Positions 8,446 to 15,808 of a stretch of 64,000 nucleotides of DNA are shown here, piece by piece. Every line of letters starts with the position of its first letter. The stretch's first letter is position 1. Origin of the DNA: Aldehydirespirator sp965221215 (GTDB taxonomy: Bacteria; Actinomycetota; Acidimicrobiia; Acidimicrobiales; Aldehydirespiratoraceae); NCBI GenBank assembly GCA_965221215.1, contig OZ244872.1, forward strand, positions 682,001-746,000. The letters are read 5' to 3'. The position numbers and the translations under genes were made by a program. The notes under the pieces are model-generated. The model made no database searches. It had not been told where the DNA came from and saw only the letters and a program-made list of their open reading frames with translations.

Positions 8446-8587
8446 CGGCTCGCTCGGCGCACGACCACGAAACCGCGGCCGCGACCGCCCGAGTCGCCTT
8501 CCGCCCCTGCCGTCCGGCAAGCGCCACCCCGGGCGAGGCGCGGCGCCGCACGGTGCGCGTTGTCGGCGCAACATGTGCTAGAGTCCG

Positions 8588-8606
8588 CGTTCCGTATACC
8601 GGAACG
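8588..8606. promoter_or_regulatory. Palindrome CGTTCC-N7-GGAACG upstream of the corrinoid operon
   Basis: CGTTCCGTATACCGGAACG has perfect 6-bp arms around GTATACC. It lies 70 bp before the first gene of the corrinoid cluster in a 245-bp gap. GTATAC cores occur in GntR-family operators, so this is a candidate operator; no regulator gene is adjacent. Nothing else was recognised in the gap apart from the leuS -10 box. Confidence 0.45.
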
Positions 8607-8676
8607 GGTCCACAGTGCGGAACCGGCGTGTGGCTGGCCCCGCTCGACGGGACCTCCGATCACACTGGAGAGCGGG

Positions 8677-9396
8677 ATGACCGACACCGCTGCTGATCGA
8701 CCCGACACCGTCGACGACGACATCGACTTGGCGAGCCTCGACGACGAGGAGCTCACCGCCCAGATGCACGACGATCTGTATGACGGGTTGGCCGACGAGA
8801 TAGCCGAGGGCACCCACATCCTGCTCGGCCGGGGATGGTCCGCCGACAAGGTGCTCAACGACGCGCTCGTCGAGGGCATGCGCATCGTTGGCATCGACTT
8901 CCGCGACGGGATCCTCTTCGTGCCCGAGGTCCTGCTGGCCGCCAACGCCATGAAGGCGGGCATGGCCATCCTGCGGCCGCTGCTGGCCGAGACCGGCGCC
9001 GAGCCGGTGGGCAGCGTGGTGATCGGAACGGTGAAGGGCGACATCCACGACATCGGCAAGAACCTGGTGGCCATGATGCTCGAGGGGGCCGGCTTCGAGG
9101 TGTTCGACCTCGGCATCAACACCGACGCCGAGGAGTTCCTGGCCGCCCTCGACGAGCACCAGCCCGACATCTTGGGCATGTCGGCGCTGCTCACCACCAC
9201 CATGCCCTACATGAAGGTCGTGATCGACACTCTCACCGAGAAGGGCATACGCGACAACTTCATCATCCTGGTCGGCGGAGCGCCCCTCAACGAGGAGTTC
9301 GGATCGGCCATCGGCGCCGACGCGTACTGCCGTGACGCCGCCATCGCGGCCGAGACGGCCAAGAGCCTCGTAGCGGCCCGCCGGGTCGCCCGATGA
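8677..9396 (+). CDS. Corrinoid (B12-binding) methyl carrier protein
   Basis: 239 aa methyl shuttle of the MtbC/MttC/MtgC type: it accepts a methyl group on Co(I) cobalamin from a substrate-specific methyltransferase and hands it to a second one. The N-terminal helical cap domain (about residues 25-105, FVPEVLLAANAMKAGM) is followed by the Rossmann B12 domain with GDIHDIGK, whose His124 is the lower axial cobalt ligand, and GMSALLTTTM. Start ATG 8677 follows GGAGAG. It is the first gene of a six-gene plus-strand cluster that holds all the partners needed for methyl transfer to tetrahydrofolate. Confidence 0.95.
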   Translation: MTDTAADRPDTVDDDIDLASLDDEELTAQMHDDLYDGLADEIAEGTHILLGRGWSADKVLNDALVEGMRIVGIDFRDGILFVPEVLLAANAMKAGMAILRPLLAETGAEPVGSVVIGTVKGDIHDIGKNLVAMMLEGAGFEVFDLGINTDAEEFLAALDEHQPDILGMSALLTTTMPYMKVVIDTLTEKGIRDNFIILVGGAPLNEEFGSAIGADAYCRDAAIAAETAKSLVAARRVAR

Positions 9397-9406
9397 CGGC
9401 CGACGA

Positions 9407-10069
9407 GTGACACCGCCGCAGACCGACAGCCCCTCGCCTCCCCACACGGCCGAGCCTGAGCGAAAGGGCGTTCTGGTCATCGGCTGCGGAGCGCTGGTGC
9501 GCGAGCTGCGGGCCGTGGCCGCCCTCAATGGCCAATGCCATCTCGATGTGGAGTGCCTGCCCGCGATCCTGCACAACCGCCCCGAGCAGATCCCCGACGC
9601 CGTCCGCTCAAGGGTGCGGGCCGCCAAGGCCCGCGGCGGCCACCGCACCATCCTGGTGGGCTACATGGACTGCGGCACGGGCGGGATGCTCGACCGGGTG
9701 TGCGCCGAGGAGGGCGTGGAGCGGCTGCCCGGCGCCCACTGCTACGAGCTCTACGCCGGTGCCGACGCCTTCGACGCCCTGCACGAGGCCGAGCCGGGCA
9801 CCTTCTATCTCACCGACTATCTGGTGCGGCACTTCGACCGCCTGATCATGCAGGGCCTGGGCATCTCGCAGCATCCGCAGCTCCTCGAGATGTACTTCGG
9901 CAACTACACCCGGGTGGTGCACCTGGCTCAGACCGACGACGACCGCCTGGCCCTCGCGGCCCGGCAGGCCGCCGATCGCCTCGGCCTGCGCTGTGAGCGC
10001 ATCTTCACCGGCATCGGCGGGCTCGAGGCCCGCATCGTCGAATTGGCTGGACTCGGGACGGCGGCGTGA
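9407..10069 (+). CDS. DUF1638 protein
   Basis: 220 aa soluble protein of the DUF1638 family, which repeatedly sits beside corrinoid methyltransferases but has no settled function. Visible conserved blocks are VLVIGCGALVREL, the Cys-bearing VGYMDCGTGGMLD, LPGAHCYELYAG, FYLTDYLVRHFD and TRVVHLAQTDD. The invariant-looking Cys residues could bind metal or a corrinoid intermediate; that is inference. Start is GTG 9407, ten bases after the corrinoid-protein stop. Context places it in cofactor handling or substrate processing for the methyltransferase. Confidence 0.85.
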   Translation: MTPPQTDSPSPPHTAEPERKGVLVIGCGALVRELRAVAALNGQCHLDVECLPAILHNRPEQIPDAVRSRVRAAKARGGHRTILVGYMDCGTGGMLDRVCAEEGVERLPGAHCYELYAGADAFDALHEAEPGTFYLTDYLVRHFDRLIMQGLGISQHPQLLEMYFGNYTRVVHLAQTDDDRLALAARQAADRLGLRCERIFTGIGGLEARIVELAGLGTAA

Positions 10070-10109
10070 GCCCTCCGGCGGTGCGCCGCGTCCTCGGCGC
10101 GGGGCCGGC

Positions 10110-10478
10110 GTGAGCCCGCCGGCGGGCCGCAGCGGGCGCAGGCGGCGCAGCGACGGCAACAGCCTGGTGCTGATCAGCTGGCGCGACATCCCCGCCCAGG
10201 TGAACGGCGGCTCGGGCGCGGACCGGGTTCAGCGCATCCTGCCCCGTCGCTTCCAGCGCGCCATCGACCGGGCGGCCATGGTGGCGGGCAAGACCGAGGC
10301 CTCGCAGTACGTCGGCGAGTGGCGCCGCACCACGATGCCCGCCGGTGCCGACGACCCCGAGGCGGCGGCGATAGCGGTCGCAGCATCGCTGGAGGAGGCC
10401 TTCCCGCGCGAGCGCCTCGACGAGTTCGTCGCCACCGGCGGATGGAACCCCGACGCCGAAGGCCAAGGCGCGCTGTGA
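10110..10478 (+). CDS. Small 'virulence factor' domain protein (PF13769-like)
   Basis: 122 aa starting at GTG 10110, the only start in this frame downstream of the DUF1638 gene. Core sequence LVLISWRDIPAQV, RRFQRAIDRAAM and SQYVGEWRR followed by an Ala-rich acidic tail matches the short domain labelled 'virulence factor' in family databases, a name without demonstrated meaning. As far as I recall, the same domain accompanies corrinoid/MttB clusters in marine bacteria, so a role in betaine or amine demethylation is likelier than virulence. It overlaps the next gene by GTGA. Confidence 0.7.
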   Translation: MSPPAGRSGRRRRSDGNSLVLISWRDIPAQVNGGSGADRVQRILPRRFQRAIDRAAMVAGKTEASQYVGEWRRTTMPAGADDPEAAAIAVAASLEEAFPRERLDEFVATGGWNPDAEGQGAL

Positions 10479-11365
10479 CCGACACCGTCGTCAGTTCGGC
10501 CACCAAGGAGGTGGTGATCGGGTTCAACCGCCCGTTTGTGATGATCGGCGAGCGCATCAACCCCACCGGGCGGCGCCTGCTGGCCGAGGAGATGCGCGAC
10601 GGCGATTTCAGCCGGGTCGAGGCCGACGCACTGGCCCAGACCACCGCCGGCGCCCACATGCTCGACGTCAATGCGGGCATTCCCCTCGCCGACGAGCCGG
10701 CTCTGCTGGCGCAGGCCGTGAAGCTGGTGCAGAGCGTGACCGACGTGCCCCTGTCCATCGACTCCTCGATCGTGGAGGCCCTGGAGGCCGGCATCGCGGT
10801 GTACGAGGGCAAGCCGCTCATCAACTCCGTCACCGGCGAGGAGGAGGTGCTGGAGCGGGTGCTGCCCCTGGTGGCGCGCCACGGCGCCGCGGTGGTGGCC
10901 ATCTCCAACGACGAGACCGGCATAAGCGAGGATCCCGATGTCCGCTTCGAGGTGGCCCGCAAGATCGTGAACCGGGCCGCCGACCACGGAATCCCGGCCT
11001 GCGACGTGGTGGTAGACCCCCTGGTGATGCCGATAGGCGCCATGGGCACGGCCGGTCGGCAGGTGTTCCAGCTGGTGCGCCGCCTGAGCGCCGAGTTGGG
11101 GGTCAACACCACCTGTGGGGCCAGCAACGTCAGCTTCGGCCTGCCCGCCCGCCACATGATCACCGGCACCTTCCTGTCGATGGCCATGGGGGCCGGGCTG
11201 ACATCGGCCATCATGAACCCAATGCATCCCGAGGTGAAGAACGCGGTGATGGCCGCCGACGTCCTGGCCGGGAACGATCGCGACTGCGCCGCGTGGATCG
11301 CGGAGCACCGAGACCCCGAAACGGTCGGCTTGAGACGGCGGGGCGGACGTCGCCGAAGCGCCTGA
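10475..11365 (+). CDS. Methyltetrahydrofolate:corrinoid methyltransferase
   Basis: 296 aa TIM-barrel pterin-binding methyltransferase (MtgA/AcsE/MetH-middle-domain type). It moves the methyl group between methyl-cobalamin on the corrinoid protein and tetrahydrofolate. Diagnostic blocks are MIGERINPTGRR, AHMLDVNAGIPL with the pterin-binding Asp and Asn, LSIDSSIVEALEAG, INSVTGEEE and GASNVSFGLP. Start GTG 10475 overlaps the upstream stop (GTGA), so translation is coupled. Together with the MttB homologue and corrinoid carrier it completes the transfer chain from a methylated amine to folate. Confidence 0.94.
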   Translation: MTDTVVSSATKEVVIGFNRPFVMIGERINPTGRRLLAEEMRDGDFSRVEADALAQTTAGAHMLDVNAGIPLADEPALLAQAVKLVQSVTDVPLSIDSSIVEALEAGIAVYEGKPLINSVTGEEEVLERVLPLVARHGAAVVAISNDETGISEDPDVRFEVARKIVNRAADHGIPACDVVVDPLVMPIGAMGTAGRQVFQLVRRLSAELGVNTTCGASNVSFGLPARHMITGTFLSMAMGAGLTSAIMNPMHPEVKNAVMAADVLAGNDRDCAAWIAEHRDPETVGLRRRGGRRRSA

Positions 11366-11474
11366 GAGCATGCCCGCCGTGCCCTCGCCCCGAGCCTGAT
11401 ATGCACCAGAGCGCGTGCGCCGTGTTCGACCCGTGGCCGCAACCGCGCCGCCTGTCACCGCCGCCTGGCTGACC

Positions 11475-13451
11475 ATGCACGACATGCACAGCGTGGTGTT
11501 CAACCCCTCGGGGATACGGGCCTCGGTGGCCGCGGGCGCGACCGTGCTCGACGCGGCCCGAGCGGGCGGGGTCGACCTCGACTCGGTGTGCGGCGGGCGC
11601 GGCCTGTGCGGACGCTGCCAGGTCTCGCCCACCGACGCGGGCGTCCTGTCGGACCCCGGCCCGACCGAGCTCCGCTACCGGGGACGGCGCCCCCTGGCCG
11701 AGGGCTGCCGGCTGGGCTGTCAGGCCCTGGTGCTGGACAACGCGGTCATCGACGTTCCGCCAGCCAGCCAGATTCACCGACCGGTCGTGCGCAAATCGAT
11801 CAACCTCGACGAGGTGGTCATCCATCCGGTGGTCACCCTGCACTATGTGGAGCTTCCCGAAGTCGTGCTGGGCTTCGAGGCCGCCGAGCTCGACCTGGTG
11901 GCCGAGGCCCTGGCCTCCGACTGGGGACTGGACGACGTGGAGTTCCCGGTGTCGGTGCTGGCCGGGCTGTCGCCGGCCATAGCGGCCGGGGACCGGTCGG
12001 TCACGGTGGTGGTGCATGACCGCCACACCGTCCTCGATGTGCGCCCCGGCTACTCCGACGAGGCCTGGGGGGTGGCCGTCGATGTCGGCTCGACCACCAT
12101 CGCCGGCTACCTGCTCGAGCTCTCCTCGGGCGAAGTGGCCGCCGCCTCGGGTCAGATGAACCCGCAGATCCGCTTCGGCGAGGACCTCATGAGCCGGGTG
12201 TCCTACGTGATGATGAACCCCGGCGGCGACGCCGAGCTCACCGAGGCGGCGCGCGGCGCGGTGGACGAGCTGGTGGGCGAGCTCTGCGCCACCTCCGGCA
12301 TCGACCGCGCCAGGGTCCATGACCTGGTGGTAGTGGGCAACCCAATCATGCACCACCTGGTATTGGGCCTGGACCCCACGCCGCTGGGAGCGGCCCCGTT
12401 CACGCTCACCACCGCCGCCGCGGTGCGGGGACGGGCCGCCGACATCGGCGTGGATCTGCGCAATGCCGCCTGTTACGTGGGGCCGTGCATCGCCGGCCAT
12501 GTGGGCGCCGACGCGGCCGCCGCCGCCCTGGCCGAGGGCCCCCACCGAGCGCCGGAGCCCATGCTGGTGGTGGACGTGGGCACCAACGCCGAGATCGTGC
12601 TGGGCGACGGCCACCGGGTGCTGGCCGCGTCGAGCCCGACCGGCCCGGCCTTCGAGGGCGCCCAGATCAGCTGCGGCCAGCGAGCCGCCCCCGGCGCGGT
12701 GGAGCGGGTCCGCATCGACCCCGACACCTGGGAGCCCAGGTTCAAGGTGATCGGCTGCGACCTCTGGTCCGACGAGCCCGGATTCGCCGAGGAGCTGGAC
12801 CGGGCCGGACTCCAAGTGTCGGGGCTGTGCGGCTCGGGCATCATCGAGGTGATCGCGGAGATGTTCCTGGCCGGCATCACCGACCGCCACGGCGTGATCA
12901 CCTCGCAGCAGAGCCGGTCGCCCCGCATCGTGGCCGACGGCCGCACCTTCAGCTACCTGATGCAGGACGAGCCGATCCGGCTGGCCGTCACCCAGAACGA
13001 CGTACGGGCCATACAGCTGGCCAAGGCCGCCCTGCGGGCCGGCATCGACCTGCTGCGCGAGCACGCCGACATCGGCGAGGTGCCCGACATACGGCTGGCC
13101 GGAGCGTTCGGCGCCCACATAGACCCGGTGCGGGCCATGGTGCTGGGCCTCGTTCCCGACACCCCCGCGGGCGGGGTACGGGCGGCCGGCAACGCCGCGG
13201 GGGTAGGGGCGGTGCGGATGCTGCTGTCGGGCGAGCAGCGCACCGAGATCGAGCAGATGGTGCGGTCGGTGGTCAAGATCGAGACGGCCACAGAGTCCCG
13301 CTTCCAGGAGCTGTTCGTGGCCGCCATGGCCTTCCCCCACGAGACCGCTCCAACCCCCCACCTGGCCGAGGCGATTGATCTGCCGCAGGCGGACCCATCC
13401 GAGCCCGAGCAGAACCGTCGCCGTCGCCGCAGACCCCGCCCCGCGGCGTGA
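11475..13451 (+). CDS. ASKHA-domain corrinoid reactivation protein (RamA/RamQ-like, DUF4445)
   Basis: Iron-sulfur ATPase that reduces accidentally oxidised Co(II) corrinoid back to Co(I). About 658 aa from ATG 11475; an in-frame GTG at 11415 is an alternative and no ribosome site decides. The N-terminal ferredoxin-like domain has Cys39, Cys45 and Cys48 (C-x5-C-x2-C) plus Cys78 or Cys82 for a 2Fe-2S cluster. The C-terminal ASKHA fold starts near residue 195 (GVAVDVGSTTIAGYLLEL) and has a second phosphate loop at LVVDVGTNAEIVLG. It ends with a basic tail. Expected partner is the corrinoid protein at 8677. Confidence 0.92.
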   Translation: MHDMHSVVFNPSGIRASVAAGATVLDAARAGGVDLDSVCGGRGLCGRCQVSPTDAGVLSDPGPTELRYRGRRPLAEGCRLGCQALVLDNAVIDVPPASQIHRPVVRKSINLDEVVIHPVVTLHYVELPEVVLGFEAAELDLVAEALASDWGLDDVEFPVSVLAGLSPAIAAGDRSVTVVVHDRHTVLDVRPGYSDEAWGVAVDVGSTTIAGYLLELSSGEVAAASGQMNPQIRFGEDLMSRVSYVMMNPGGDAELTEAARGAVDELVGELCATSGIDRARVHDLVVVGNPIMHHLVLGLDPTPLGAAPFTLTTAAAVRGRAADIGVDLRNAACYVGPCIAGHVGADAAAAALAEGPHRAPEPMLVVDVGTNAEIVLGDGHRVLAASSPTGPAFEGAQISCGQRAAPGAVERVRIDPDTWEPRFKVIGCDLWSDEPGFAEELDRAGLQVSGLCGSGIIEVIAEMFLAGITDRHGVITSQQSRSPRIVADGRTFSYLMQDEPIRLAVTQNDVRAIQLAKAALRAGIDLLREHADIGEVPDIRLAGAFGAHIDPVRAMVLGLVPDTPAGGVRAAGNAAGVGAVRMLLSGEQRTEIEQMVRSVVKIETATESRFQELFVAAMAFPHETAPTPHLAEAIDLPQADPSEPEQNRRRRRRPRPAA

Positions 13452-13471
13452 GAGCGGGCAGCATGCACCGA

Positions 13472-13611
13472 GAGGACGCGCAAATGGATGGGAGCCGGTC
13501 GCGTCGCGGCGGGGCCATTCCCGCTCTTGTTCGCTGCGCTCACGGGCCGCTCGGGCCACGGCCTCGCCCGTATGGGGCGGACTCGCTCACCTATTCGCTC
13601 GGCCTCCGAGG
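13472..13611. repeat. Dispersed repeat, copy A (full length, intergenic)
   Basis: 140 bp that align almost without gaps to copy B (25699-25838); the last 95 bp or so also match copy C (35218-35312). It contains a small hairpin CGCCC-GTAT-GGG near 13566-13577 and ends with TTCGCTCGGCCTC. It fills most of the 198-bp gap between the reactivase and mttB genes, and reading frames cross it on both strands. Confidence 0.85.
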
Positions 13612-13649
13612 CCACCAATCTGGAACATCTGCACCATGAGAGAGGCACC

Positions 13650-15182
13650 ATGAGCGAAGCAACCCGACGCCGAGGCGGCGGACGAGCGGGCCGCCGGGCG
13701 GCGCGGGAGGCCCCGGCGGTGGCCGCGCCGTACCTGATCCGCCGCCTGCCGCCGGTGGACATAGTCGACGAAGAGGGACTCGAGCAGATCGAGCGCAACG
13801 CCGAGACCATCCTTTCGGAGGTCGGCATCGCCTTCCAGGACTATCCCGAGGCCCTGGAGCTCTGGCGCGGCGCCGGGGCCGACATCGACGGCGAACTGGT
13901 GAAGTTCCCGCCTGGCCTGTGCCGCCAGATCGTGGCGGACAGCGCCCCCGCCGTCTACACCCAGCACGCCCGCAACCCGGCCCGCAGCGTGAAGGTCGGC
14001 GGCGACGCCACCGTGTTCGCCCCCAACTACGGGTCGCCCTTCGTGATGGACCTCGACCGGGGCCGCCGCTACGCCACGCTGGAGGACTTCTGCAACGTGG
14101 TGAAGCTCGCCTACGCCCTGCCCCAGCTGCACCACAGCGGGGGCACGGTGTGCGAGCCGGTGGACGTGCCAGTGAACAAGCGCCATCTCGACATGGTGTA
14201 CGCCCACTTGCGCTACAGCGACAAGCCGTTCATGGGCTCGGTCACCGCGGCCGAGCGGGCCGCCGACTCCGTCGAGATGGCCCGCATCGCCTTCGGCGGC
14301 GACCTCGCCGACCGCACGGTGATGACCTCGCTGATCAACGCCTCGTCGCCGATGCGCTGGGACGCCACCATGCTGGGCGCGGCCACGGCCTACGCCCGGG
14401 CCAACCAGGCCTGCATCATCAGCCCCTTCATCCTGGCCGGGGCGATGTCACCGGTGACGGTGGCCGGCCTGGCCGCCCAAGCCCTGGCCGAGGCGCTGTC
14501 GGGCATGGCCTACCTGCAACTGGTGCGGCCCGGCGCGCCGGTGGTGTTCGGCACGTTCGCCTCGTCGATGTCGATGGCCACCGGGGCGCCCACCTTCGGC
14601 ACGCCCGAGGCCGGCCAGGCCATCTACGTGATGGCCTCGCTGGCCCGCCGGGTGGGGGTGCCGTTCCGCTCGGGCGGCCAGTTCACGTCGTCGAAGCTCC
14701 CCGACGCGCAGGCCGCCTACGAGTCGGCCCACACCCTGCTGCCCACCATGGCGGCCGGGGTGAACTTCGTGCTGCACGCCGCGGGCTGGCAGGAGGGCGG
14801 CCTGGCGCTGGGCTACGAGAAGCTCATCCTCGACGCCGACCAGCTCGGCGCCATGGAGGTTCTGGCCCGGGGGGTGGACACCAGCGACAACGGGCAGGCG
14901 ATGGAGGCGTTCCGCAGCAACGCCCACGGCGACCACTTCCTGGGCAACCAGCACACTCTGGCCAACTTCGAGACCGCCTTCTGGCGCTCCGACATCTCCG
15001 ACGCGGCCAGCTACGAGCAGTGGACCGAGGAGGGCTCGCTCTCAGCGGCCCAACGGGCCAACGCCCGCTGGAAGCAGCTGCTGGCCGACTACGAGCCCCC
15101 CGGCATCGACGACGCGGTCGATGCCGAACTGCGCGACTACATGGCCCGCCGCAAAGCGGAGATGCCCGACGAGATCGGCTGA
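13650..15182 (+). CDS. Trimethylamine methyltransferase family protein, non-pyrrolysine (MtgB-like)
   Basis: 510 aa member of the MttB superfamily that demethylates a quaternary or tertiary amine and methylates the cognate corrinoid protein. There is no in-frame amber codon, so this is the pyrrolysine-free branch represented by the glycine betaine enzyme MtgB of Desulfitobacterium. Family blocks seen: NAETILSEVGIAF, PNYGSPFVMDLDRGRRYATLEDF, ASSMSMATGAPTFGTPEAGQ and YEKLILDADQLGAMEVL. Start ATG 13650 follows GAGAGAGG. Substrate could be glycine betaine, proline betaine, carnitine or similar. A 60-bp segment at its 3' end is duplicated downstream. Confidence 0.93.
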   Translation: MSEATRRRGGGRAGRRAAREAPAVAAPYLIRRLPPVDIVDEEGLEQIERNAETILSEVGIAFQDYPEALELWRGAGADIDGELVKFPPGLCRQIVADSAPAVYTQHARNPARSVKVGGDATVFAPNYGSPFVMDLDRGRRYATLEDFCNVVKLAYALPQLHHSGGTVCEPVDVPVNKRHLDMVYAHLRYSDKPFMGSVTAAERAADSVEMARIAFGGDLADRTVMTSLINASSPMRWDATMLGAATAYARANQACIISPFILAGAMSPVTVAGLAAQALAEALSGMAYLQLVRPGAPVVFGTFASSMSMATGAPTFGTPEAGQAIYVMASLARRVGVPFRSGGQFTSSKLPDAQAAYESAHTLLPTMAAGVNFVLHAAGWQEGGLALGYEKLILDADQLGAMEVLARGVDTSDNGQAMEAFRSNAHGDHFLGNQHTLANFETAFWRSDISDAASYEQWTEEGSLSAAQRANARWKQLLADYEPPGIDDAVDAELRDYMARRKAEMPDEIG

Positions 15183-15300
15183 CAGCGCAACTTGCGACTG
15201 CGTGGCTGGCGCGAGCCGGAGATGTGCGGCGAGATCGGCTGACAGCGCAACTTGCGACTGCGTGGCTGGCGCGAGCCGGAGATGTGCGGCGAGATCGGCT
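15181..15300. repeat. Perfect 60-bp tandem duplication after mttB
   Basis: 15181-15240 and 15241-15300 are identical. The last bases of each unit (GAGATCGGCTGA) also match the final codons of the mttB-like gene, so the array looks like a recent duplication that copied the gene end, stop codon included. Confidence 0.95.
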
Positions 15301-15325
15301 GACCGGGCGGCGGGCGCCGGGTGTG

Positions 15326-15691
15326 TCAGCTGGCGATCGATACGTCCTCGAGCTGGGGGCGGTCGGGCAGGCGCAGGCCGATGAGCTCGCCCGCGGCGTG
15401 CAGCTCGAAATGCCACACGTCGAGGTCGTCGGGGCTGCTCTGGCGCAGCGAGGTGACTGAGTGCCAGATGGCGAGCCGGGCCGCGTGGGCGGTCGATTCG
15501 GGAGACTCCGCCGCCCGCGACACCGCCGCGTATCCCGCCGCGATGCCCGCATAGACGTCGCTGTGGACGGCCACCGATGCCGCGGCCCACTCGGCCAGAG
15601 CCCGAAGGGCGCGGGGCCGCGAGCGGTTGACCGGGTCGTCGAACACCGCCACCACCCATGAATGCCAAGCCGATGAGCCTCTCTCCGCCAT
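15326..15691 (-). CDS. Hypothetical protein
   Basis: 121 aa, no family recognised. Sequence is Ala-rich and helical in the first 80 residues (FDDPVNRSRPRALRALAEWAAASVAVHSDVYAGIAAGYAAV) and ends with a short beta-like segment (DVWHFELHAAGELIGLRL). No signal peptide or membrane helix. Start ATG 15691 is preceded by a strong ribosome site (GAAGGGAGAG). It lies 117 bp downstream of the solute-binding protein gene on the same strand and may be the last gene of that transcript. Confidence 0.6.
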   Translation of the reverse strand: MAERGSSAWHSWVVAVFDDPVNRSRPRALRALAEWAAASVAVHSDVYAGIAAGYAAVSRAAESPESTAHAARLAIWHSVTSLRQSSPDDLDVWHFELHAAGELIGLRLPDRPQLEDVSIAS

Positions 15692-15808
15692 CTGTCTCTC
15701 CCTTCAGAAGTCCACCGGGGAGGTTAGTAGGCCGCCGCAGCGCTTCGCGCCGCGAATCAGGCGCCCATGGGCTCCGCCGCTATGCCCGCGCTCGCACTTG
15801 GGCGCGGG

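Noticed and set aside
11211..13559. Minus-strand open frame of 782 codons
   Set aside because: Antisense to the ASKHA corrinoid reactivation gene; the translation is His/Gly-rich noise with no family marks.
13650..15182. Pyrrolysine-containing trimethylamine methyltransferase
   Set aside because: No in-frame TAG in the coding sequence and no pyl genes in the window; it belongs to the pyrrolysine-free branch.
15181..15300. Possible CRISPR or integron repeat
   Set aside because: Two directly abutting identical 60-bp units without spacers and sharing the mttB gene end; a plain tandem duplication.
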